This document shows, piece after piece, positions 22,301-31,877 of a stretch of DNA of 59,045 nucleotides. Position 1 is the first letter of the stretch. Every line of letters starts with the position of its first letter. The notes under the pieces were generated by a model, which did no database searches, was not told where the DNA came from, and was given only the letters and a program-made list of their open reading frames with translations. A program made the translations under genes and the position numbers. The stretch comes from Pholiota molesta. Taxonomy: Eukaryota > Basidiomycota > Agaricomycetes > Agaricales > Strophariaceae. The stretch spans positions 1 to 59,045 of the forward strand of contig JACGCK010000249.1 of NCBI GenBank assembly GCA_014925825.1, in the 5' to 3' direction.

Positions 22301-22377
22301 TCGAGAAGATCATCAATATGGGGAGAGGATACCTGTTTTTCTTTGTGATGGCGTTGAGACCACGATAGTCCACGCAA
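19309..22377 (-). CDS. pol, distal part: RT core, RNase H, integrase, chromodomain
   Basis: This 1022-codon frame has no ATG start and continues the reverse transcriptase after the break near 22320. In order it shows: [12 protein letters not shown]; the polymerase motif YLDD in [10 protein letters not shown]; RNase H with [12 protein letters not shown]; a His2-Cys2 zinc-binding region (GGHPGRTN, then CDTCCRTK); an integrase core with Asp in [10 protein letters not shown], Asp in IISDRGALF and Glu in GLTERTNQT; a chromodomain ([17 protein letters not shown]); and a Pro/Ser-rich tail. All catalytic acids expected for RT, RNase H and integrase are present. In this family the chromodomain directs integration towards marked chromatin. 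Because of the upstream break it cannot be made as one polyprotein from this copy as written. Confidence 0.9.
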   Translation of the reverse strand: MRGLSWSQRHHKEKQVSSPHIDDLLDRTRGCKLFTVLDLKNAFNLIRIRAGDEWKTAFRTSLGLYEYLVMPFGLTNAPATFQAFIQDTLRDYVGVFCVVYLDDILIFSRTQDEHDAQVKLVLDRLRDAQLFANAKKCEFDKTEVEYLGYLLGADGIKMNPKKLSTIAEWPAPHATRDIQSFLGFTNFYRRFIPHYASIALPLNSLTHKNATFSYSDVAHDAFEKLKRAFTSYPVLHHFHPSRPATLATDASDFALSGILQQPDDDGQLHPVAYHSRKFSPSEINYEVHDKELLAIVDSFRDMRPWLMGTSHPISVICDHKNLEYFMSSHVLNRRQARWSMFLSEFDFRLDWAPGSKNVADASSRRPDYFPKKGDDVLEYQKKALISPIHTERIFPADATDYIAAINAISFSPPVNALTTLAIDNSELLERFKTAFREDTEWREAVLRGDSDFTFQDDMVFHKGRVYVPKSLRAEILFSRHDCVLGGHPGRTNTVQRVLRDYSWPGIYTYVRRYVSACDTCCRTKIPRHKPYGLLQPLDIPNRPWKSLSMDFIVKLPKSHGYDSIFVICDRLTRAAHFIPCNESMTAFDLAWIFIDRIFRYHGLPDSIISDRGALFVSNFWKELTKRLDIESRTSTAFHPRSDGLTERTNQTLETYLRAYSSYQQDDWVDYLPLAEFVFNNSDNASTKQSPFFANYGFHPTFSPKLSENVSVPAASDLTERLDVIHQELRAELTYSQEKQQKYFNEHALSSPHYQPDQLVWLLRRNIRTTRPSLKLDHRRLGPYPIVREVGKQSYLLRLPSYLSRLHPVFHTSLLEPYNDPSEFHSHSDPEPFSISDPALSISNILDCRKTGHRYEYLVHWFSLPDAENSWVPLSDIPSSSNELIEKFHRRHPRAPRPHPLILQQQFPFDTNISDPSQPPSSVAPAPAPPSPSSVHAPSAPLPHNVPGPSVPTRSLLPQRSLSAERSLVDSNLGVSSASVFHPIRPISPPLFSQNLRSNYVPPTSTTLLSGRVSKPPTRYTPS
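21254..21268 (-). other. internal copy of the polypurine tract (central PPT candidate)
   Basis: The 15 bases TAAAAAGGGAGATGA of the 3' polypurine tract are repeated exactly inside pol, where they encode part of FPKKGDDVL between RNase H and integrase. A second plus-strand start site is the suggested role. Confidence 0.5.
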
Positions 22378-23654
22378 AGACGGAGATCGCCCGTTTTACG
22401 TTTGGTGAAGAGGATGGGAGAGGCCGCTGAAGACGTCGAACGGCGGATGAACCCTTTCTTGACGTGTTCATCCACGTATTCGGAGAGCGCCTTTTGCTCA
22501 TCCTGGGTGAGTCGATACATAGGACCAAAAGGAGGATCCTTCCCCTCCTCAATGTCGATAGCGCAATCGTAAGGACGATGAGGAGGAAGGTTATCGACCT
22601 TAGTCGAGGAGAAAACGGTGTTGGCCCAAGCCATATATTTTCCAGGAACAAATGGAGAAGAATCTGTAGACGGAAGAGGGTCTTTGGATTCGGAAATGTC
22701 ATCTGCGAGAGAAGAAGTCGCAGCGACGTAGGCGGGAGAATTCGTAGGCACAAAACGAAGAGCAGTAACAGGAGAATTTTTAGAATATTTAGCAAAGCGA
22801 TGAGGATTCGAAATGGAGATATCAGGTTTACGAGAAGGCAAAGGATTCTCAAAAGAAGAGCGACCGAAGCCGGTCCACTTCGTGAGATACGAGAGATATG
22901 TAGGCGAAGGCGAAAGAGATATTTCGGAATCATGTTCGAAAGGAGACGTCGCAGGGGACGGCTTTGAACGTGGAGAACGAGAAGTCAAGGAACCGCGATG
23001 TAGACCGAGGCCTAATCCGGCGGTGGTAATTGAACACTCATGAAGAGTATTTCGAGGAGGTAGGCGATCAAGACCGGAGCCTCTCGCAGGAACGTAGACA
23101 GGTGAGCGTGAAAGCCCACAACATGAGAGAGTAAGATCTGGATTATTCCAGTCAATGTCTGGATTATGGCGTTTAAGCCAATCAAGACCCAGAATTATGG
23201 GAAAAGCCACGGAAACAACACTCAAAGAGATATTCTCTGAATGTCGGTCCATGGAAAGTTGAGTCAAAACGTCTTGGGTTACAAGACCGGAAGCTATAGG
23301 ACGATTGTCCACAGCGAGAATAGGAATCGGTACATCTTTTGATCGACGAGGAAGTGAATGTCGATTACAAAAGACTTCCGAAATACAAGACGCGGAAGCG
23401 CCGCAGTCAATAAGAGCATAAGTAGAGATAGATTTTCGATTTGGGAAATTTAGAGTAATATTGATAAAGAAATGATCAGGAGAAGTCGAATCACGAAGCG
23501 AGGCAAAAATATAAGAAGGAGACGGAATAGACGAGAAGGCAATCCACTGTCCATTATTGAGCTGGACGTGGTGGATGGGCTCCGAAGGTGAGAGATGAGT
23601 CCCTACATCTGTATCCGGTAGCCCTGGGACTGGTGAAGATGGGCTACCGGTCAA
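22260..23654 (-). CDS. pol, proximal part: protease and N-terminal reverse transcriptase
   Basis: This 464-codon frame lies -1 to gag and has no ATG at its beginning, which points to frameshift expression. Early on it contains the aspartic-protease-like motif [13 protein letters not shown], with Cys in place of the usual Ser/Thr after the catalytic Asp. A linker follows, then the RT start ([52 protein letters not shown]). After that the frame leaves the RT reading and stops at 22260. The correct continuation is in the frame of the downstream ORF, and the two readings meet at a four-base C run (plus strand GGGG at 22320-22323). Confidence 0.85.
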   Translation of the reverse strand: MTGSPSSPVPGLPDTDVGTHLSPSEPIHHVQLNNGQWIAFSSIPSPSYIFASLRDSTSPDHFFINITLNFPNRKSISTYALIDCGASASCISEVFCNRHSLPRRSKDVPIPILAVDNRPIASGLVTQDVLTQLSMDRHSENISLSVVSVAFPIILGLDWLKRHNPDIDWNNPDLTLSCCGLSRSPVYVPARGSGLDRLPPRNTLHECSITTAGLGLGLHRGSLTSRSPRSKPSPATSPFEHDSEISLSPSPTYLSYLTKWTGFGRSSFENPLPSRKPDISISNPHRFAKYSKNSPVTALRFVPTNSPAYVAATSSLADDISESKDPLPSTDSSPFVPGKYMAWANTVFSSTKVDNLPPHRPYDCAIDIEEGKDPPFGPMYRLTQDEQKALSEYVDEHVKKGFIRRSTSSAASPILFTKRKTGDLRLCVDYRGLNAITKKNRYPLPILMIFSTALADANFSRSST

Positions 23655-24754
23655 GCTTTTCCCGAAGGAGAAGCTTTGGACTTTTGCGTATATTTACGCT
23701 TGGCAACGTCAGACATATTGGGACAGTCATGGACGGTGTGTTTGCCTTGACCGCAATAAAAACATAAACCTTCCTTGCGACGACGCTCGCGTTCGCTCGG
23801 AGTGATAGGTCCACGCTTAATCGCGTCAACCTCCATTGGGACAACATCGTTGTTTGACGACGAAGCCGCAGGAGCATTGGTGGAAGGACGAGAATTGTTA
23901 GGAAGCTGAGGGAAATAAGGCTTAGGGGCCTTAGAAGATCCATTCTGGCGTTCAAGGTTGCGACGATGAAGCTTGTTGTCAATATTAATGACAAGCTTAA
24001 CATAATCATCGAGTTCCGAAGGAACATCGGTGAGTAAAGCAACAGCCAGAGCGTCCTTGACATTGTCCTTGAGACCGTCATAAAACATCTGAATCGCCGT
24101 TTGATCCGTCAGATCAAGTTCCCAAGAGAGCTCGCGGAAACGCGACGCATAATTAGACGCCGATCCCGGAGCCTGCTTGAGTTTGCGAAGCTTAGCTAAA
24201 GCAGTCGCATAGCGATCCGAATCTTCGAAATGTTTTTTGAATGAAGTGAGGAATAAATCATAATTTTCCATGAGCTCAGGGTGGTTCTTCTCAATGGAAG
24301 TATACCACGCACTCGGGGATCCATCCTTAAGATAGAACCCGAAGTACAAACATTTGTCTTTGCTTGTAACGAGAGCACGGCGTTGGAGAAACAAAGAATT
24401 TGAGATTTCACGCACGAAGGGATCAACCTGCTGAGCCGTTCCATCGAACATGCGAGGCTCGCGGACACGGGGAGCACCGCCAGAAGGCGCGGCGGGCGCA
24501 ACGGGTGCCGGCGCCGCGGGCGCTTGATGCAAATTGAGCCGTTCGACAATTGCGGATAGCGCGGCGCGGTTGCCGGTAGTTTCGTCAGCCTGGCGGGTGA
24601 CGAACGCTTCGAAGTTGTGACCAAGGCCGTAGATGGCGCGCCAGAGCGTCCTACGCTCTTCAGCTTCAGTGGGCGAAGGAGAAGAGGATTGGGGAGCAGG
24701 AATGCCCTGAGACACATCAGGCATTTGGGCCTCGGTGTCACCGTGCATTGACAT
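23651..24754 (-). CDS. gag
   Basis: This 367-aa frame starts [10 protein letters not shown]. It has a capsid-like central region ([35 protein letters not shown], as in retrotransposon gag proteins) and ends with a CCHC zinc knuckle, [14 protein letters not shown] (C-X2-C-X4-H-X4-C), for RNA binding. It forms the virus-like particle in the cytoplasm in this family. The stop codon (23653-23651) comes immediately after a slippery heptamer. The frame is intact. Confidence 0.92.
   Translation of the reverse strand: MSMHGDTEAQMPDVSQGIPAPQSSSPSPTEAEERRTLWRAIYGLGHNFEAFVTRQADETTGNRAALSAIVERLNLHQAPAAPAPVAPAAPSGGAPRVREPRMFDGTAQQVDPFVREISNSLFLQRRALVTSKDKCLYFGFYLKDGSPSAWYTSIEKNHPELMENYDLFLTSFKKHFEDSDRYATALAKLRKLKQAPGSASNYASRFRELSWELDLTDQTAIQMFYDGLKDNVKDALAVALLTDVPSELDDYVKLVINIDNKLHRRNLERQNGSSKAPKPYFPQLPNNSRPSTNAPAASSSNNDVVPMEVDAIKRGPITPSERERRRKEGLCFYCGQGKHTVHDCPNMSDVAKRKYTQKSKASPSGKA
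23657..23663 (-). promoter_or_regulatory. -1 frameshift site GGGAAAA between gag and pol
   Basis: In gag frame the codons read G GGA AAA, then GCT and the TGA stop. This is the canonical X XXY YYZ heptamer, and a -1 slip enters exactly the frame that is open for the protease and reverse transcriptase. A downstream structure was not evaluated. Confidence 0.6.
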
Positions 24755-24817
24755 TGTGCGAAAAGGGCGATAGAAGCGAGATAGACAAAAATAGACGAGA
24801 TAAGCTTTTAGGTTGTG

Positions 24818-24827
24818 GTCGAAACAA
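24818..24827 (-). other. primer site complementary to the 5' LTR (self-priming)
   Basis: In element sense TTGTTTCGAC begins two bases after the 5' LTR. It is the exact reverse complement of GTCGAAACAA inside the LTR (24890-24881). No TGG-initial tRNA-type site is seen. This is the arrangement known from Tf1-like elements, where the 5' end of the RNA folds back as primer. It would place the transcript start near 24890. Confidence 0.55.
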
Positions 24828-24829
24828 AC

Positions 24830-24972
24830 TGTTACGGTCAGGGACTTGGCGAGGACGTGAATAACGAGTTAAGATGCGCGTTGTTTCGACGAGACGTACA
24901 AGTGAGCTACGTACGGACTAAGTAAGCTAGGTGAGACAAAACACATGACTAACTACGGACTTGATCATAACA
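24830..24972 (-). repeat. 5' LTR (143 bp)
   Basis: Identical to 19154-19296. If the self-priming reading is right, U3 is about 82 bp (24972-24891) and R plus U5 about 61 bp, which is short for a promoter. Confidence 0.95.
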
Positions 24973-25095
24973 CACAACAACTGCAAGGTTCGAACTCATG
25001 GAAGGTCGGATCAACAGTAGTGGAATTTGGGTTGAAGGTGCGAAGTAGATCTGTACAGATTGATTAGAACTTGATGAACCATAATAACTTGGCAA

Positions 25096-25453
25096 CTATA
25101 GTATTCACCATCAAGAACCGCATCGAGATCTCGCTGAGGCTGAGTCAGGTGGCGACTCCGATTCATTTTCTGGTCTTATGCATCAACATGCCCGACTTGT
25201 CGACAATGACGTTGATGCTCCTGGTGAGCCCGTCATTGACCCGGACAACTGGGAGAACATCAAGATCGCTGACCTTTTCGACTTCGCCAACACTGCGTGG
25301 TCCACAATGTACGGTGGCTTTGTTCGGCGAAGTTTCGAGGAAGAATTGGCATTGTATGAACTATTAGAAAGAGATGCTGAGGGTGAGGAGGATCTAGATG
25401 ATGCAGACCAGCCTAGCTTTGACTCTACAACAGAAGATATTTTATTCTCATAA
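25096..25453 (+). CDS. possible last exon of a truncated gene, transposase-like tail
   Basis: An open stretch without a good start runs from an acceptor-like TATAG at about 25095 to TAA at about 25453. It ends with DLFDFANTAWSTMYG, SFEEELALYELLERDAEGEE and STTEDIL. The pattern of an aromatic motif, then ELALYELL, then an acidic end resembles the tails of some fungal hAT-type transposase ORFs as I remember them. That is a weak identification and could be wrong. The upstream part is missing: the LTR element ends only 123 bp away. Confidence 0.3.
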
Positions 25454-25610
25454 TTGATTCACAATATATCCTATGTTTTCGTTGCGTTTCGACTCTTCGA
25501 GCCCGCCGTTTACATCTTTATCTATATACCTGGCGCACAAGGAGCCCTGATCACTGATTTGTCAGCCATAGCACTATATTTGGCAAGTCGGTTATGAGTT
25601 AACATCAGTC

Positions 25611-25670
25611 GCTAACCGTTCTCTAACTGGTTCTAACTGTTCCTAACTGTGCGAACCGTTAGCTAACCGG
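25611..25670 (+). promoter_or_regulatory. cluster of YAACNG sites
   Basis: TAACCG and TAACTG recur five to six times within 60 bp (CTAACCGTT, CTAACTGG, CTAACTGTT, CTAACTGT, CTAACCGG). This matches the Myb-type core YAACNG but could also be a degenerate tandem repeat. No gene start lies close by. Confidence 0.35.
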
Positions 25671-26998
25671 CACATCACTGGGCGGAGTTGCATGGTGACG
25701 ACGGAAAAAGAGGGGGTGCCAGCTACATGAATGCCGCAACCACGCCTCAAATGACCAATGTCGACCGCACCCACATCGCCTCAGGCATCAATGCAAGCCG
25801 CGCTGGATAGAACCAACGCGATGTTGGGGGGGGGGGGGGCAAGTGGGGGAAAGATAGAAAGGGAAAGTGGCCCGTGCGGAGCGGTTGCGCGCTGGCAAGA
25901 ATCCAACCGGAGATAAATCGGAATTTACCGAGCACATGACTTCCAGCCAATCATATTACGAGTTTGTCTTTGGACTTTTGTCTTTATGTTTTGTCTACCC
26001 CCGTGGGAACCCTCTCCTATTATATTATTAGACCGGTAACATACTATTAAGCGGCGGTAAGCGCCCATTCTCTTACATAACGCAAACTGATCAGATCAAT
26101 TGGCCCAAGCGCGATTCTAATCCAACCATCCAACCAATTTTATCCAACAACTCTATCATAGAAGTTGATTGCGACATAGACTGTCCTTTTTCCAACTCGT
26201 TCTGTTCAAACGACGTACTTGAATTTGGGGCTACAGGTACTATGCACTACAATGAACGTACTAGCTGTCTTCCAATCTCTTGGCTAGGAGCGTCTTTCGA
26301 ATACGAGCGAGTCGCTGTGCTCTATAACACATGCCTTTCCATAAATCTCAGCCAAATAGCTTATCAATGAAGAACTATCTATGAACTTCTTTTGAAAATC
26401 TTGCGTGTTTTATCGTTCCGCATCTCCTCTCAACTTCCTCGCCTTGGGTTCTCCGATCTTACCAGAACAGCTATCTCAGAAAGGCACCTGGTAACTCAAC
26501 GACATGTTTCCAGACTTGTCCCACGTGTATTCAACTTTGACCAAATTGTTTTCAGGTTTTAAAAATCATCGATAGCCGTTGGGGCGCTCTAGAATTGAAG
26601 GAACTTTGGGAAAACATTACGGCTGATTCCAGGTCAGTTCTCCAAATAATGTCGCAACTCTGTATAACTAATCAGACTGCTCAGTATTAGCCAGTTAATT
26701 CTAAAAGCGACGATAACAACACGAGGCGAGCAATGACGACGGTCAGTTTTAGCAAGGGCGCAACCGAATGTTCTTATGCTTCAAAGTTCTAGAGTTCACA
26801 CAAAATTGGGCGAGGTTTTCGCCCCTTGCCCAGTAGATTTATACCCCACTTCATTCCCATTCTTTCTTTTAAACGTATGTACAACAAATACCGACCCGTT
26901 TTATCACCAATAACCCGATGTAAAAATTAGAGAAACTCCGAAACATTGTTTTGCGCATGCGTGTATGCTCAACAACCAAGGAATCCAATTGCTGGTCC
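25671..26998. other. intergenic; G run and no supported gene
   Basis: A run of 14 G lies at 25826-25839. Weak coding-like fragments at about 26390-26640 have frame changes and no motif. The laccase gene ends at 26999 in the opposite direction. Confidence 0.45.
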
Positions 26999-29327
26999 CT
27001 AATCGAAGGTTTGCGCTGGTAAAGCATTGAATATAGGACACAAGTCATCCCATGAAGCTGCGGAAGCAAACCAGGTTAGCTTAGACACTCTTGTCACTTT
27101 GACAATTATCATTACCGGGATGGCTTTCCGTAGCAAGTGTGGCAGGATCTTCAGCCATAACGATTGCGAGACCCCTATTAATGACACAGTATGTCAACGC
27201 GAATCCCGTCATAGCTGCAGAAATAGACTGACTTGTCGAGATGCCAATCAATATGGCTATATAAACAGTTTTGGAGTCAGGATACATATAGCTGAAGTCA
27301 CCAAAAGAAAGTGCTACGCACCAGTGCATAATCCAAGGTCCGGCGTTATCGGTTTGGAATCGAATTGTGACAAGATCACCAGCAAGACCAGAGTTCACGA
27401 CATCCCTGCGAACAGGATTGACATAGTTGTACGAAGAATTACCGGCCGATCGTACGACTGAGAAGGCATGCTAAGAAAGTAATCTGTTAGATATTTTCAT
27501 AATTCAGAGCATTTGATTCAGCGTACCCCATGAAGATGGATGGGGTGCTATGCGATGACGTGGTCAGAAAAGATTCTAAATAATATACAACAATTGAGCT
27601 TACAGGGGCAGCAATCGCTCCACCAGGGATGGTGATCTCAACAACCGCGTTGGGGGGAAGGGTGTATACCGACCCCGACGGAAGCAGCTCTTGCACAGTA
27701 CGCGCACCACTGAAGATCTGTAGCAAGACCGGAACGGAAGGAGGCTGGAATATCGCACCGTTGACCGCGAAGGAACCACCAGTCAAAGTGATATTAAACC
27801 AAAGAGGAACGTCGACACCATCAGATCCTGGGGCACCAGGAGCGGCTGGATTCTCGAGAGTCTGCAGCTCCCATTCATTCATTGGTTGGGTGCTTGTTAC
27901 CTGGGCAGTAGTTGGGTCTGCAACAGCTGCGCCGGTATATCGCAGAATCGCGGAGTTCACACCGTTCGTAAATCCACTGGGACCGCCGAAATTGGGAAGA
28001 GCACGAACCCAGTAGTTGGATACTGGTTGATTAGCTTGGAGGATGAATGAATAACGCTGGCCAGCAAAGATTTGAATCGAATCAACAGTGAGAGGTGCGA
28101 CGTTGTTGCCATCGACCTCAATGATTGTCTTTTATATAATATAGCGTCAGAATTGAGACTCGGGATAGTCGATACTTAAATACTAACCATGAGATGCCCA
28201 TCGATAGAGAACGTGTAGTTGGGATCACAGGAGATAGAGACAAGGCGGAAACGATAGCGAGTATTCGGGTTGACGGTAATAACCGCAAGGGCGGCAGTAG
28301 GATCAGCTGAATAGCGTCCTAAACCATTAATAAGTGTTGCCTGTGATTGAGGAGGAGCACCCGAGGCGCTCAGAACTGGAGCGACGGAGTGATACCTAAG
28401 ATGAGTAATCCGATGAGTATTACTGATGCTACGATATTCCTCAAACTCATACTCACCAATCCGCCAGCGTGATAACAGTAGATTCTATTAAAAAATAATG
28501 ATCAATAGTGGGAAGGATAAATAAATTCTATCATAGCGTACCGTCATCGACATCATATCTGGAGGCAACCAATTGTCAGTTTGTTTTCTATACTCAAAGA
28601 AATGTCGCCAATGCTTACTGTGATTTGTAGGGGTCGTCTGGATCGTAGACGACGAATGCGCCTCTCAATCCATCACAATATTGGGTAGCTACGAACAGCG
28701 TTTTGTCAATGTGGTACATCAGAAGAAATAGATCAAAACATACAATAATGCGAATGATACCAATACGTTCCTGCTTGATCCAAACCTGTAAATTGATACT
28801 GGAAAGAATGACCAGGAGCAATAGGGCATTGATTCACTCCAACGGGTCCATCGGCCCAGGCGGTTCCGCTTTGGAAAAATCCATGCCAATGCTGTAGTGA
28901 AGAAGTAATGAAATTAAAAAAGATTCTACATTTGAAGACAATTACTCACAATACTGGTACTCAACAACATAGAACTGTCGGTCAATTCGTTCACAACGTT
29001 GAGATTGAAGGTATCTCCCTAGATTTAAGGCCTTTGAGTGTGTGTAGTCACCATGAATTGGTCGAAGCTCTCGTACCTTATTCCCGGTAATGAGAGGTCC
29101 GGGGAATGTCGGAGCGTTCTCGACCCCTCCAGCAAGGACAGTTCTGGGCTTGATGGGTGAGTACAACAGTTGAAAGAACTAGAACTATCATAATAGACTA
29201 CGTACGAGCGGTTGAAGCCATCTGGCTGAATGAATTGGTTTTGAATATACAAATTGGCGGTGGGTCCTACAGCGCCATAGGTCACTGCAACGAGATAAAA
29301 GCTAAAGATATTCAAGAACGAGCGCAT
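26999..29327 (-). CDS. laccase (multicopper oxidase), 14 exons, 521 aa
   Basis: Exons on the minus strand: 29327-29206, 29143-29077, 29018-28950, 28891-28744, 28688-28619, 28558-28542, 28484-28457, 28395-28188, 28128-27604, 27547-27527, 27470-27322, 27256-27233, 27174-27116 and 27057-26999. All 13 introns are 55-65 bp, obey GT-AG and keep frame. The protein is about the usual laccase length. It has a signal peptide ([21 protein letters not shown]) and all four copper-binding motifs: HWHG (87-90), YHSH (131-134), HPIHLHGH (419-426) and HCHIDWH (474-480). The T1 Cys is 475, and Leu485, ten residues on, is the usual axial position. It is a secreted enzyme that oxidises phenols and reduces oxygen to water. 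No open frame shows this gene as a unit because of the dense introns; exons of 17, 21, 24 and 28 bp are easily missed. Confidence 0.95.
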
Positions 29328-29375
29328 TTCTGTTGAGGAAAAGTGTTCTGAAGATTTCAAAGTGAGTTCCAGAGC

Positions 29376-29382
29376 TTATATA
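29376..29382 (-). promoter_or_regulatory. TATA box for the laccase
   Basis: The minus strand reads TATATAA, 49-55 bp upstream of the ATG at 29327. Confidence 0.5.
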
Positions 29383-31877
29383 CCATTCAATGGGAAGCGC
29401 ATGCCGTTTCAATCTTGTCATCGAGATTCTGCTGACCGGTATGCATCTTTCGTAAAAGCTGCGAGCTTTCACACATGAACGGAAACAACGATTTGCCTTG
29501 TGAGACCGCATGGAATTTGAGGAGATTTATACCACCATTACGACAAGATACGGCTTGGGAAAATTGGTGACAAATAGTACTGAGGCATATAACCTTTCAA
29601 TGTGTCTCGAGAGCAGCGACGTATCTATTATGGGTTGAACGAATATTTTTGTCATGTTATATTAGAGGTAACACCGTTAGCGCCGAAAGAAAAGATCCTT
29701 GTCCGGAATGATGAACTCATCCTGAAACAAAACTGTGGGAATAAAGTAGACAGCCATGAAGTTGAGCTCAAGTGCCATTGCGAATTCAGACGTAGGCTGG
29801 GCACCTGAATTGATATCATACATAAGCTTCGTATTTAAACCAAATGCTTTAGCGGAAGGGTACTATCTGCTTGGACGTGATACACAGAATTTTAGAAGTA
29901 GCAAACTACGTCTTTGAATACCATGCCGCTGAAACATGCAAGTCAGTCGCATAACCGCAGCCCGGAAAGTCAACCCCGCCTGATGCGTATCTATTAGATT
30001 ATCGGCCCGAAGAACGCATTCTACAAGGCGATTGCATTTCCCCAGCTGTTTGTCGAAAGTGTGTGAAGTACCCAAAGTACTACAGAATACGAGGGCTTCG
30101 AGTGCAACGAAATAACTTTTTCGTAAGACGACTAGCCGATCCATGGTCCGAATGACTGCGTTCCATATCGGAACAGTTTGGCTACTTTTGGAAAGTCTTT
30201 GTCCGTTTTTGGCGGATGTCTTGCACTTCCCTCTATTTTATGTCCTGGAATATGCAATTTCCAGACACATAAATGCCAAAAATCAGTACAGGGTTATGCG
30301 AGTAGATATACGCACTTCGTTTATATATAATTGCCTTACCACTCGTCCTTCATGAGGACTCTTTGACTATTAATAGGGATAATATCAATCAGAAATTCCG
30401 CTTTACATTACTCTTTCTATTTGTTACGAAATACTTGAATGCTATAAAAACCAGTAGATATATGGATTTCATTGTACTTTGGTGAAGAGTAGTAACAAGG
30501 ATTGATCGATGCTTTGAACCCGCCGATGCATACACCGATAAAATCACCATATAGCATTATGCAGTAGAGATTATCTGTCCAGGTGTTACATGGCATCGCA
30601 GCAATACTCTGAGGCTGGGCTTGTCAAGAAAGGTGCCAGAAAGGCGCCATTTATGCGCCGCTCCCATGGCCCCGTAACATCGCATGATAAAAATGTTATC
30701 ATTACCATCCCCAACTCTTCGCCTCGACGCAGCTATGCAAATTCTCTTGATTATAATCTCAATTAGCTAATGTAGGTTGGTCTTGGTGATCATACAGCAC
30801 ATGCTACGTCTCGTAAAATCTCGAAATCTACCGAACCAACCGTATTATTTCGACATTGCGTCAAATCTTTCGCTCGAGAGCTGCAATCACCCAGGCGTCC
30901 ATCACAGACTGTTCGTATTATAAATGTAAGTTCTTCTGTTTTCTCGTAATAGAAATCTGAGAACTACTTTCTGTGTACTCGTGCTCGTTTATATACTTTC
31001 GACGATCTGGTCAGTCAAGGGTTCAACGGGACCGTACAATACGCATTCCAGTCTGATATTGGTCCTTCCCAAGTTTCTCTCTCAACATCGGACTAGGTCT
31101 TCAAATTCAGCATTTTAATAGCTAGAGTCTGAATCATCTGAAAATACTGAGCCGTAACTCAGAAGCTTGCGTGAGGAAAGGTTTCAAAATGCTTACTCCT
31201 TTGAACCCAATGCATCTTCCTGAAGACTCTAAGTATGTAACTCTCTCATGATGATTTTCGGTGATTTGCGTGTCGTCTCTGGCATCTGCCTGGGTTTCGC
31301 GTCATTCTCTTGACTGATAAGTTCGGATGCTGAGCCTCGTCGGATCCGTTTCTGACTGGACACAATTTCAAAGTCATTGTTCCCTATTTCGACTGGCTCA
31401 AAACGCATTGCATTTACTTATTACTTCGCACCAAGCTGACCAATTTAGCTCAAATAAACGCCTGTACTCAAACCCACGGCGATGTAAAATAGACTGTAAA
31501 TCTTCCCACGTTGTGTCGGAACTTGGAACACTGAATTGATCCCAACGTGAGCTTGTTTCCTACCGTTCACCTCTGTTCACTCAGCACCTGCTCGCTCAGC
31601 ACTGTGATTTCTGGACGATGTCAACACGCCTACTCCTGCCCCATCCCAATCATCGTGATTCACGTGTAGGAGCCGTGTATTCTGTGGGTAGCTAGAGGAT
31701 GTATCCTCGAGGCATCGTGCCTCTGAAGGCCTCACCCATGACACGCTTGCCACCAGGCCCATATACATAGACTCGCAAGCTCAATGACGACCCCAAATCC
31801 CTCCAGCCGCATCGACTCCAGAGTTCATTCGTTTTATTGGTGATTTACTTCGACATAAATCTCTCTAATATCTGAAT
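29383..31877. other. intergenic, no gene seen
   Basis: Divergent from the laccase on the left and upstream of the RNase H gene on the right. ORFs are short and lack motifs and consistent splice sites. AT-rich in parts. Confidence 0.5.

Larger units (their letters stand above)
19154..24972 (-). mobile_element. Ty3/gypsy LTR retrotransposon (chromovirus, Tf1/sushi-like), 5.8 kb
   Basis: The element reads on the minus strand: 5' LTR 24972-24830, primer site, gag, pol, polypurine tract, 3' LTR 19296-19154. The LTRs are 143 bp, start TG and end CA, and are identical as far as I can read, so insertion is recent. Pol order is protease, reverse transcriptase, RNase H, integrase, which defines Ty3/gypsy. 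A chromodomain after the integrase ([12 protein letters not shown]) marks a chromovirus. There is one frame break, in the reverse transcriptase. The 5-bp flanks (left TGAAC, right CACAA) do not match, so no target-site duplication is visible. Confidence 0.92.

Noticed and set aside
19900..23043. Plus-strand ORFs of 60-167 codons
   Set aside because: They are antisense shadows of the retrotransposon pol and gag frames.
24988..24998. GGTTCGAAC resembling a tRNA B box
   Set aside because: No A box or foldable cloverleaf is present; the sequence upstream is the LTR.
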